DNA from: Chromera velia
Lineage: Eukaryota; Sar; Chromeraceae
Reading direction: 5' to 3'
Assembly (NCBI GenBank): GCA_018398765.1
Contig: JAHBMJ010000296.1
Location: 27,501-51,117, forward strand
DNA length: 23,617 bases
Position numbers and translations under genes: made by a program. Below the pieces are notes generated by a model, which was not told where the DNA came from, searched no databases, and saw only the letters and a list, made by a program, of their open reading frames with translations. Positions 1-7,476 of this stretch are shown here, piece by piece; the first letter of the stretch is position 1, and every line of letters begins with the position of its first letter.

Positions 1-74
1 TACCATCGCTCCTCACTGTTCTTTGTGTTGGACCGTCAGGGGATGCAGTACGATGCAGAGTCGATTGCAAGGAT
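1..74 (+). CDS. Possible partial exon at the left edge, unknown protein
   Basis: Frame 1 is open from the first base and reads as ordinary protein (SSLFFVLDRQGMQYDAES within it). A possible donor (GTGTAC) follows at 75. I see no domain. The start lies outside the window if this is real. It could belong to the multi-exon gene to the right, but I could not prove phase continuity to the next exon, so the call rests on composition and one weak splice site. Confidence 0.22.
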
Positions 75-598
75 GTGTACTCCCTTGTCCTCATTGGATG
101 CATGGAGACGGCCGCGGCTCAACCCCCGATCAATCCCGATCAGCCATGATGCATGCATGGACCCATGCACGGGCACGCGGACGCACCCGCGGTGTCTAAA
201 ACAACACGTAGAGCGTGCGACAGGGTGTTGCATGCGGGCAAACATCACCAGACATCACCAGATCACCAGGCTTGCGCAGTTGTCCGTTTCAGGCGACCGA
301 GGGCTTTCATTCTCGGCAGTCACGCGCTGAAGACTGAGAGGCTGGAAAAGTCAGTACGACTGCTTTTTCATTGTCACTGAATTTACAATCATTCTACAGG
401 AAAGCAGTTGGAGGGATCTTGATTTTTCTTGCGTTGCTGCGCTCATTTCATGTCATGTTTTGCCATCTGGAGAGAGACAGGGAGAGATCAGATGGGGTGT
501 TGCATCCATCCTCGCTAGAATACATCCCCTCGGACAGATCGTTGCACACTCCGACGTGTCTGACTCCATTTTTCTTCGTGTTTAGTGACCTTGTCTAG
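75..598. other. No clear gene; probable intron or intergenic DNA
   Basis: Short open frames occur on both strands but none has convincing composition or a consistent pair of splice sites. The stretch is dotted with GCATG-type words (for example near 98, 151 and 228). Confidence 0.4.
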
Positions 599-639
599 CA
601 ATTTGCATGCCGTTGTATGCCTGCACATCTTCTCTCAAG

Positions 640-769
640 GCCGTGACTCCCCGCCTCCACCACGGGCTGGTCGCCGTGGCCGTCTCCTGTCTGGTTGTGG
701 AGACCAAGAACGAGACCAGGATCCGGCAGCAGGACGCACTGCTCGCCCGACTGCAGGCCTTGTGCCTTG
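640..769 (+). CDS. Internal exon of an unrecognised gene (helical, Leu/Val-rich)
   Basis: The sequence CTCTCAAG precedes 640 and a strong donor G|GTGAGT follows at 769/770. The frame (codons starting at 640) is helical: LVAVAVSCLVVETKNETRIR, then QQDALLARLQALCL. It ends one base into a codon. The same frame is open back to an ATG at 607, so the exon could start there or at an acceptor at 598. The phase fits the candidate acceptor at 1012 (GACAG|AT), which would continue into the Pro-rich frame at 1013-1662. I recognise no domain. Confidence 0.5.
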
Positions 770-836
770 GTGAGTAACAGGTCCTTCTCCTGCCACCTCG
801 ATCCTCCCCCCTTTTTTCCTTCTTTCTCTCTTGCTC

Positions 837-875
<39 letters not shown>

Positions 876-2448
876 TGTGTGTGTGTGTGTGTGTGTGTGT
901 GTTCATGATCGATTGGTGTACAGGTGTGTGTGCATGGGAGTCTGCGTTCATTTAGCGTCTCACAGTCTCCCTCTGTTCGCCCTTTCTCTATCTCAACACT
1001 GAATGCAGACAGATCGAGTTCTGTCACCGAACGCAGTCACAGTGGCGGTTCCTTCCCTGCCTCGCGCTCACCGAAATGCGAATCCGCCCAGCCCGGCCCC
1101 GACCACGCCCCCCTTCTACACCCAGAATGAGCCCCCTCCCCTCGACCCGGCCCTCTCTTCGGACGCCTACTTCCCTTCGCAGTGCCCTCTGTTGCTTCCC
1201 TTTGAACCCCCCGCACGCCGAAGCCGCTCTTGCCCTTCTCCCAGAGTCTCCGAAGGAAGTGCACAACAGCCGCCCTACGCCCCTCCCCCACCGACTCCAA
1301 CGCGGGGGTACGAGAGGCCTGCATGGCAGTGCGTCCTAGATCCAGACGCAGCCCTCAGAAGCCTGCGTTCTCCTGGAAGCCCTCGAAAGCCGTCTTCAAG
1401 AAGATCGTTTGAAATGGCAGTCGGAGCAGAAGAAAACGTAATGACCGAATCCCGAGTGTCACGACACATACTTGTGGACACCAGTGACGACCCTCCACAC
1501 ACACCCGAGCACTCCACAACATACCAAGTCCACAAGTGGCCTTCCGAAAGTCAGTCCCCCTCTCTCCCTCCTGTATTGAGAGTCCCCGTCATTTCTTCTT
1601 CTCCCTCCGCTCACGATGAACAGCAGTATGATCTTTTTTCGATCTGCTTTCGGTGGACTTAGGGAGGGAATGCTGTCAATGGGGATCGATGCAGGAGAGA
1701 GAGGGGCATGAGATCATATGCATCGAGGAGCCAGGCCTTCTTGAACTGCAGAGGGACCACAAAATCGATGTGACAGTCAGTCCTGGTCCTCCAAGAAGCC
1801 AATCACCATGCCAACAGCAGCAACGCTAATCCTGGCAGCAGGGGACAGAGGGACTTCCAAACTCAGGACTGACGATTTCAGAGATCCCAGGTCAGTTCAC
1901 TGCGTGGCCTTCTGGATGGTGACAGGCAGGGTCAGACACTGAAGATGCATGCACGCATGGGACTTTGGGGTAGACGGGTGCATGTGTGTGCGTGCGTCTG
2001 CATGCATTCTTGCAGGTCCTGGGTCTGTCTCAGTATCCTCCTGACTGTGATATGATGGAAGATGACATATCTTACATTTTCTCTTAAATTTTAAATTTCA
2101 TCTCCTGGATTCCTGCCCACCTTAATTGCAGGAGGGGTTTACACTGGGGATGGCCTCCTCTAAGGACGAACGGCATTTCCTTTTCTAGTTCCTTTTTTCT
2201 GCTTTCGGGGGACTGAGGGAATGCTGTTAATGGGGATCGATGCAGGAGAGAGAGGGGCATGAGATCAATCATATGCATCGAAGAGCCATACAGGTCTTCT
2301 TCAACTGCAGAGGCGGGGCCCTCCTGCAAAGATCTCCTCCCTCCACCAGCAACCTTTGAACCTCCTCCTGCACGCCCCACCACCCTCCACCTTCGGTAAA
2401 TAAGAGCAATGGTGGGAGGAGACACTTTCTCGTCTCTCTCTCTCTCTC

Positions 2449-2483
<35 letters not shown>

Positions 2484-2486
2484 ATA

Positions 2487-2517
<31 letters not shown>

Positions 2518-2544
2518 GTGTGTATGTGTGTGTGTGTGTGTGTG

Positions 2545-2575
<31 letters not shown>

Positions 2576-3581
2576 GTGTGTGTGTGTGCGTGCGTGTGCG
2601 TTCTTTCTTTTCTCCCTTCCGTTCTCTTCGTCTCTTGGTTGTACCTCTTTTCCTTTGTTCCTTGGTACACACTACAATCTCTTCACAGCATGTTCTATAA
2701 TCTATTCATCTGCCGTAAGCACGGACAGCAACGTGAAAGAAGGACTAGAGGGCCTTGAGGGACCTTCAACATCTGCATGTTGTACCTGTCCACTTGTTGT
2801 GGCTTCTATCTCTGCGGTCTTTGCCACCTGCCTGCCTGCCTGCCTGACTCCTTTGATCCTTGTTTGTCTGCAGGTATTCTTCCGAGCAATGGGAGACATC
2901 GACGGGGATGGCGGGGCCGATAACCCCATCGGCAGAACTCTAGTGGTGGTAGGAAAGGGAGAGAACCTCCCTCTTCCGATCTTGCCCTGCCCCGGAAGTT
3001 CTTTGATGGAGCTGAAAGGGAGCGACGGAAAAGAACGGTCCACAAAGGAATTCCTCCGGGATGATCCTCCGCTTGGTCGATCTTGTGCGCATATGTGCGC
3101 AAAGAGGTTGGGAGGAATGGGGAGACGGCGGCAGTTCTTATCAGAAAGTTCTTCGAGACTTTTGCCGACTGACAGGGGGACATCAAGCACCCCGTTAGAC
3201 TGGGGGAAAAAAAGGAGGAGCAGAAGGCGGGCAGGGGAGGGGGAGGGACAAGTGAGCTGCAAACCTGGAGCATTCGGAACGAGAAGGTGTGGAGTACATG
3301 CTGAAGAACTCTCTCAGCTTTGATGCAAATGCCGTCATCGACGATCTGCCACTTGTGTGGCAGTTTGTCCGAGCAACGGTGGGAATGCGCCTGGTAGAGG
3401 AAGGGGGCTAAGCCTTAGGACAACTCCTGTGGACAGTTGTTGTAATGGATGAGTTAGCAGGGCTTAGGAAAAGATTCCCTCAACTCGACGCGCTTGTCAA
3501 GTATATCACGGAACACGCTAGCACAGACACGTAAGTCCAATGCATGAGTGCATTCATGAAGAAGTCACTCAGGGCGAGTCG

Positions 3582-3628
<47 letters not shown>

Positions 3629-3641
3629 ATGTATATGTATA

Positions 3642-3674
<33 letters not shown>

Positions 3675-3729
3675 TGTGTTGTATGTGTGCATGTGTGTGT
3701 GTGTGTGTGTGTGTTGTGTTGTATGTGTG

Positions 3730-3763
<34 letters not shown>

Positions 3764-5094
3764 GTGCGTGTGTGCGTGTGTTCTTTCCTTCCTTCCGTTC
3801 TCTTCGTCTTTTGCTTGTGCCTCTTTTCCTTTGTTCTTTGGCACTCACTACAATCTCTCCATAGCGTGCTCTATAATCCATTCATCTGCCGTAAGCACGG
3901 ACAGCAACGTGAAAGAAGGACTAGAGGGCCTTGGGGGATGCATGCAGGAACGGTTACCGGCAGGAAGGGGATCCCTGCCAATGGAAGGGCTTCGTTGAAT
4001 CTCGACTGAGGTTGGCTGCCCTCTCCCATTATCTGTTTCATCCTTACTGTCTTTCTTTGTCCGTTTTTCTGTTCGTCTGTGTGGTTGTCGATGCTCGTCT
4101 GGTGCTGTTTCTATTCCCAGTGGACCAAAAAGACATCTGTCGTACCCACTTTTGATCTCTTTCGTCTATGCATGTGTTGGTTGCTCTGCTTGTTGTCTTT
4201 CCTCTCTCTCCCCCTCTCTCTCATTTTCTCTGTGGGTACGCGCGCGCGCACGTGCGCGTGTGTGTTTGTTTACGCGTGCGCGGGGGGGCGGAAAGGGAGG
4301 GGGGCGGGAGAAAAAGACAGCACATGAAATTCTCTTTATCTCACTGTTTGTTTAAGCTGATTGCCCCCCCCGACCCCACTCATGCATGCAGGCACCTCTG
4401 CTCAGTCATCGACTCTGCTGATGAGGGCATCAACAGCCGCCCCTACCCCGAGGCCTATAGGATCAAAGTGAGTGAGTGAGAGAGTGAGTGGCCTTGTAGA
4501 TTAGGCAGGCCATCTGAAAGGGGGGTGGGAGCTGAGTGGGGACGTCGTATCTTCGCCATTCACATCCGTGTTCTTTTCTCATTCGTTCCGCTTTTTTCTA
4601 TTCTCTCCCCTCTTCTCTTTTACCCCTTCGCTTTGCGCTTCTTCAGACCTGCACTTTCGTTTCCACAAGACAGAGACAGACCCTCCGCTTGTATCATTTC
4701 ATGAGAGACCAACGCCTTCCCTGCATGACTCACGAATGAATAGATTCCTGAACTAATTCTTCCCTGCGTGCAGGACACGACAAACCAGCACCCAAACTCA
4801 TGGGCCGTCCACGCCGCCCTCATCCCCGACGAGAAAGTGATGCAACAGAGGAAGAGAGAGGAGGTCAGGCAGGCAGGCAGACAAAAGAGGGAATGAAGGA
4901 CATTTCAGAGCAGCAGGCAGGCAGTGAGAGGGTGCTGCACATGAATCTACAGAAGATCTTCAAGGTCTGTCGGTCGGTTGGCCTCCCACTCTCATCTCGG
5001 TGTACTCATTTATTTCTCTCTACTCTTCCCCTAGGGTTTTTATGCTCCTGACGTTGCTCTTTCTCTCTTTCTCGCGTTCGCTCTTTCTCTCCCT

Positions 5095-5139
<45 letters not shown>

Positions 5140-6727
5140 TACCTACGTGCATGTGTGACCCGCCGGTTTACTTTATTAGTATACTCCTTGATTCAACTCT
5201 GACCCGCCCGTCTTCATCCTTCCTCCCGTTGTTCTGGTTTGCATTGCTTTACAGGAATTCACGACCTCTCTGTTCACCCAGTTGCTGGTCAGTCGACTAG
5301 TTTCATTGTGTGTCTGTCTTTCTGTCTTTCTGTCTGTCTGTCTGCCCCTCTTGGCTTCTCTCTCTGAATTTCTCTATGGCCGTTCCTTGAATCAATGCCC
5401 TTGTTATGTTGTGAGTCGCATCGAAAGGGAGGAGATAGTCGTGTGTGGAAGCGAATGTACTCATCCGCTCTGCCCACTCTAATTTTCACTCCAATCCTGT
5501 TGACGACGTGCAGCAACAGGGCCACAAGTTCAAGGAGATCCTCGAGGAACCAAACGGCGAGCCCGCAAGTGTGTTTGTGAGGTTCCGAACGATGCTGCCT
5601 CACAACGTGCCAGATCGTTACCGGTACGTTGCCCCTTTCCTCCTCCCCGAGGACGATGAGGACGAGGACGAAGAAGATGAGGATGAGGACGACAGCTGGA
5701 CAGACACCAGCAAAAACAGCAGCAACAGCAGCGGCGAGGGTGTTTTGGGGGAAGGGAGAGCGAGGGAAGCCTTCCCCCTATCACCCGAATTGGCGCGGAT
5801 GCGGGACCTGCTGTGGAAGGGCTTTTTGTCCCGCTCAGAACAGCAACAGCAGCACCAGACCCCGCAGTCCGCCCCCCCGTCTAACCCCCCCCCCCCNNNN
5901 NNNNNNNNNNNNNNNNNNNNNNNNNNNNNNNNNNNNNNNNNNNNNNNNNNNNNNNNNNNNNNNNNNNNNNNNNNNNNNNNNNNNNNNNNNNNNNNNNNNN
6001 NNNNNNNNNNNNNNNNNNNNNNNNNNNNNNNNNNNNNNNNNNNNNNNNNNNNNNNNNNNNNNNNNNNNNNGTCATTCTCCGTCCCATCGGAGACATGGAG
6101 AGAGAGCGCAAGACGGAGAGGGACAGGGACAGAAATCGAGAGAGAGGGAGGGACAGAGACGGAGACAGAGACAGGGCCAGACCGACCGACGGAACGAGAA
6201 AGGTCAGCAAGGCAGCTCCAGAACATCAGCACAGCTTCGATGCAAAGCAGGAGAGAGGTAGCCAGACCTCTACTCAAGCTGTTTTGACGCAGAGCTTCCT
6301 CCCTCCCTCCAACCAGGCCAAGCCTGTCTACGCCCTCCTGAAGGCCCTATCGAGCACTAATGTAAACGACAGCCACTGGATCGCGTCGCTCAGGAGTGGA
6401 ACACCCTCCCCAACCCCGAAGAAGTCCATCACGCCCAAGCAGCAGCAGCAGACGAAAGCCAAGGGGCAAATGCATGCTCACGACAATAGAAGAGACTACA
6501 TCCCGCCTTCCTTCGAAGACCCCAGGCTCCAGCTGGAGTGGTTGGAGTGGGCAGAGAAGCATGACCCCAATCTCTTCAGTCCAGCGCAGCTGAAACCGCA
6601 GAAGAGGAGGGCAAGTCGCTTGCTGAGGGACCTGGGGGAACAGGAAAAGAAGGATGATGAGGAGAACATCAGGTTCTTTAGGAGCAAGGGGAAACTGGTG
6701 GACATCAGAAATATTCGTTTCAACTAA
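640..6727 (+). CDS. Overall span of the left-hand multi-exon gene (unrecognised)
   Basis: This is the proposed gene span. The most secure part is the chain 3412-3530, 4392-4467, 4774-4863, 4911-4964, 5255-5287, 5514-gap-6727, in which every junction keeps phase. The exons at 640 and 1013 share orientation and phase with each other, but their link to the 3' half runs through the damaged block 2874-3411, so they could be a separate gene. The product would have helical N-terminal parts, an acidic tract, an RE/RD region and a basic C-terminus. I do not recognise the family. Confidence 0.4.
826..902 (+). repeat. Compound microsatellite (CT)n then (GT)n
   Basis: A pyrimidine CT run is followed directly by a GT run. 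It lies just after the 769 donor, so it is probably intronic. The same CT-then-GT order on this strand recurs near 2433, 17449 and 23230. Confidence 0.9.
1013..1662 (+). CDS. Candidate Pro/Ser-rich disordered exon
   Basis: A frame open for about 650 bases reads as a low-complexity Pro/Ser/Arg-rich protein with pieces such as PPSPAPTTPP and SPRKPSSRRS. An acceptor at 1012 would join it in phase to the exon ending at 769. The donor is not certain; GTAATG at 1439 and GTATGA near 1626 are options. The final 30 bases overlap a sequence duplicated at 2188, so the true exon probably ends earlier than the stop at 1660-1662. A disordered linker would be expected to look like this. I see no domain. Confidence 0.35.
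1631..1753 (+). repeat. Dispersed repeat A, copy 1
   Basis: About 120 bp that recurs at 2188-2313. Shared blocks include GGGAATGCTGT, then AATGGGGATCGATGCAGGAG, AGAGAGGGGCATGAGATCA and ACTGCAGAGG, with scattered substitutions and small indels. It is a local direct duplication, probably intronic. Confidence 0.85.
1754..2187. other. No gene seen; intronic or intergenic
   Basis: This stretch separates the two copies of repeat A. It holds several GCATG words (1947-2004) and an acceptor-like TTCTTGCAG at 2008-2016, but no open frame of convincing composition follows. Confidence 0.4.
2188..2313 (+). repeat. Dispersed repeat A, copy 2
   Basis: Second copy of the unit at 1631-1753, same orientation, about 555 bp downstream. 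It differs by substitutions and short insertions (for example AATC inserted in the GAGATCA block). Confidence 0.85.
2433..2600 (+). repeat. Compound (TC)n(TG)n microsatellite with TA and TCTG interruptions
   Basis: A TC run is followed by about 150 bp of TG repeat with TATG and (TCTG)n inserts. The long His/Thr or Cys/Val open frames across it are translations of the simple repeat and are not genes. Confidence 0.9.
2601..2762 (+). repeat. Dispersed repeat B, copy 1, with a microexon candidate
   Basis: About 160 bp duplicated at 3781-3937, each copy directly downstream of a TG array. Shared blocks include the Py-rich lead, CTATAATC, TTCATCTGCCGTAAGCACGG and ACAGCAACGTGAAAGAAGGA. Confidence 0.85.
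2689..2714 (+). CDS. Candidate 26-nt microexon, copy 1
   Basis: Flanked by a pyrimidine-rich acceptor (CAATCTCTTCACAG) and a strong donor (GTAAGC). An equivalent 26-nt unit with conserved splice sites lies at 3865-3890. The length is not a multiple of three, so inclusion changes frame. Its use is inferred from splice-site preservation only. Confidence 0.25.
2874..3411 (+). pseudogene. Frame-hopping coding remnant upstream of the intact exons
   Basis: Protein-like stretches appear in successive frames: FFRAMGDIDGDGG and ERSTKEFLRDD (frame of 2874), then ILRLVDLVRICAQRGWEEWG and SYQKVLRDFCRLTGGHQAP (3061-3193), then ELQTWSIRNEKVW (near 3255-3292), then YMLKNSLSFDANAVIDDLPL and VWQFVRATVGMRLVEEGG (3295-3408). 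An in-frame TAA at 3409-3411 follows, yet the same frame continues into the next exon. A pyrimidine-rich acceptor (GTCTGCAG) precedes 2874. Either this part of the gene is decayed or the assembly has indels near the G/A homopolymers at 3201-3214. The function is unknown. Confidence 0.45.
3412..3530 (+). CDS. Internal exon of the left-hand gene
   Basis: The frame continues from the block ending at the TAA at 3409: LGQLLWTVVVMDELAGLRKR, then FPQLDALVKYITEHAST. A consensus donor GTAAGT starts at 3531 after two bases of a codon. The next exon (4392) supplies exactly one base to complete Thr, so the phase is right. The start is uncertain: an ATG at 3445 could begin a shorter product. It looks like part of a helical protein and no domain is recognised. 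Confidence 0.5.
3585..3780 (+). repeat. (TG)n microsatellite with TATG and TTGTG inserts
   Basis: About 195 bp of TG repeat in the intron after the 3530 donor. A block containing GTTGTGTTGTATGTGTGCATG is itself repeated (near 3673 and 3713). Confidence 0.9.
3781..3937 (+). repeat. Dispersed repeat B, copy 2
   Basis: Second copy of 2601-2762 in the same orientation, again just after a TG array. Together array and unit form a duplicated block of about 310 bp inside one gene. Confidence 0.85.
3865..3890 (+). CDS. Candidate 26-nt microexon, copy 2
   Basis: Acceptor CAATCTCTCCATAG and donor GTAAGC are both preserved relative to copy 1, with three substitutions inside. It sits between exons 3412-3530 and 4392-4467, which already join in phase. 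Including 26 nt there would shift the frame, so it is either skipped or acts as a poison exon. Confidence 0.2.
4392..4467 (+). CDS. Internal exon of the left-hand gene
   Basis: Acceptor CATGCATGCAG at 4381-4391, donor GTGAGT at 4468. The 76 nt are one base plus 25 codons (HLCSVIDSADEGINSRPYPE then AYRIK). The first base completes the codon left open at 3530, and the exon ends in phase 0, matching the exon at 4774. The two-sided phase agreement makes this exon convincing, although no family is recognised. Confidence 0.7.
4774..4863 (+). CDS. Internal exon of the left-hand gene
   Basis: Acceptor CCTGCGTGCAG, then exactly 30 codons (DTTNQHPNSWAVHAALIPDE then KVMQQRKREE), then a donor GTCAGG at 4864. 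It starts and ends in phase 0. Without splicing a TGA follows after twelve more codons. No domain is recognised; the C-terminal end is a charged helix. Confidence 0.65.
4911..4964 (+). CDS. Short internal exon of the left-hand gene
   Basis: The frame QQAGSERVLHMNLQKIFK ends at a donor GTCTGT (4965). Three in-phase acceptors are possible (exon starts at 4911, 4914 or 4917). The upstream intron would be only about 47-53 nt, much shorter than its neighbours. Phase 0 at both ends fits the flanking exons. Confidence 0.5.
5093..5138 (+). repeat. (TG)n(AG)n microsatellite in an intron
   Basis: A TG run followed by an AG run, between exons ending 4964 and starting 5255. The order differs from the CT-GT arrays elsewhere in the window. 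Confidence 0.85.
5255..5287 (+). CDS. Short 11-codon exon of the left-hand gene
   Basis: Acceptor GCTTTACAG, 33 nt (EFTTSLFTQLL), donor GTCAGT at 5288. It is in phase 0 on both sides. It continues the amphipathic helix begun in the previous exon (LQKIFK) and runs into QQGHKFKEILEE in the next. Confidence 0.6.
5514..5896 (+). CDS. Exon with acidic tract, interrupted by the assembly gap
   Basis: Acceptor GACGTGCAG at 5505-5513, phase 0. It encodes QQGHKFKEILEEPNGEPASV and RFRTMLPHNVPDRYR, then an Asp/Glu run (about 5650-5695), a Ser/Asn patch, LARMRDLLWKGFL and a Gln/Pro-rich tail reaching the gap in a C-run. A good donor-like GTACGT sits at 5622, but the frame stays open and sensible, so I treat it as unspliced. 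The acidic and Q/P regions are probably disordered. No known domain is visible. Confidence 0.6.
5897..6070. other. Assembly gap (174 N)
   Basis: A run of N directly after a poly-C stretch within coding sequence. The reading frame differs on the two sides, so the true length is unknown or an intron lies inside. Confidence 0.99.
6071..6727 (+). CDS. C-terminal exon(s) of the left-hand gene, RE/RD dipeptide region
   Basis: The frame from at least 6095 to the TAA at 6725-6727 begins with Arg-Glu/Arg-Asp repeats (RERKTERDRDRNRERGRDRD), a composition known from some nuclear RNA-processing proteins such as U1-70K. It continues with KPVYALLKALSS, then DYIPPSFEDPRLQLEWLEWA and a basic helical end (LKPQKRRASRLLRDLGEQEK ... 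KLVDIRNIRFN). A classic acceptor (CTCCCTCCCTCCAACCAG) at 6315 and a donor GTCAGC at 6201 would allow removal of an intron of about 115 nt, although the frame is open without it. A nuclear role is inference from composition alone. Confidence 0.6.
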   Translation, partial: VILRPIGDMERERKTERDRDRNRERGRDRDGDRDRARPTDGTRKVSKAAPEHQHSFDAKQERGSQTSTQAVLTQSFLPPSNQAKPVYALLKALSSTNVNDSHWIASLRSGTPSPTPKKSITPKQQQQTKAKGQMHAHDNRRDYIPPSFEDPRLQLEWLEWAEKHDPNLFSPAQLKPQKRRASRLLRDLGEQEKKDDEENIRFFRSKGKLVDIRNIRFN

Positions 6728-6993
6728 AACGTCAGCCCACACATATGATTTTCAAGGGCAGCTGCTCTTGCGAATCTTTCCTTCTTTCTTGGGGTGATCA
6801 AAGTTGCCTTACCTGCTTCATCCATGTCCGCCCCTCGTTGAGCGATCGACAGCCTCATTTGCTGTTCCTGAGCTCTCCTATCGTCTTTATTTCTTTGCAA
6901 TGAAAGAGAGATCTCAGTAGGCCGACACCACCTTTTCCTTCCCATGCTATCTGCGATGCTTTTGCTTTTTTGCATGACAGTTCGAAAATCGAG
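6724..6993 (-). CDS. Candidate 3' exon of a convergent gene, overlapping stop codons
   Basis: On the minus strand a pyrimidine-rich acceptor (TTTCTTTCCCCCCCTACAAG) precedes 6993. The frame is helical and charged (LDFRTVMQKSKSIADSMGRK, then SLQRNKDDRRAQEQQMRLSI and AQRGADMDEAG) and ends in TAG at 6726-6724. That TAG overlaps the TAA of the left-hand gene by two bases. A strong donor (G|GTAAGG) at 6813/6812 offers an alternative end. No domain is recognised. Minus-strand exon candidates near 7830-8111 could be upstream parts of the same gene, but the phases were not resolved. Confidence 0.35.
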   Translation of the reverse strand, partial: LDFRTVMQKSKSIADSMGRKRWCRPTEISLSLQRNKDDRRAQEQQMRLSIAQRGADMDEAGKATLITPRKKERFARAAALENHMCGLTF

Positions 6994-7476
6994 CTTGTAG
7001 GGGGGGAAAGAAATGTGCACTGTCTCCCTTCACGTGCCTTAACGGTGGTGAACCCACTGCTCGTCCGTCTGTTTACTTGTTTACGTGCTCAAGACCCGTG
7101 CTCTAGCTGTGGTTTGCTTGCTTCTCAATTTCCATGCAGCTGTACGTCTTGCTGCATGTACAGTGAGGCCTTCATTCCAAATTTATGATGATAGCAAGAA
7201 ACGACTCTGTCAGTACCTGTAGGTATGTGGGGAACTTTGGTTTTCTGTGCTGACCTTTCTCGCTCTCTCGCTCTTTGTGCGAGCGCGTTGCAGAATTTTT
7301 TATGACACTCTTTTCATCAAAAGGGAAGGAGAAAGAAATCCATGGAAGGCGACCACGGCTGCCTGAGAGGCAAAGCCACCAGCTCGGCCTTGTTGCGTTT
7401 GTCCTCCTGTCAATGAGTGCAAAAAAAGCAGAGACGAAAGCATGTATGTTGTCCCCTTTTCTGCTTCTTTTTTCAG

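Noticed and set aside
595-1027. Minus-strand frames with Arg-Glu repeats opposite the 640-769 exon
   Set aside because: They read the CT/GT microsatellite backwards; the plus strand has the better splice sites and composition.
2269-3881. Long His/Thr and Cys/Val open frames across TG/CA arrays
   Set aside because: They are six-frame translations of dinucleotide repeats, with no support outside the arrays.
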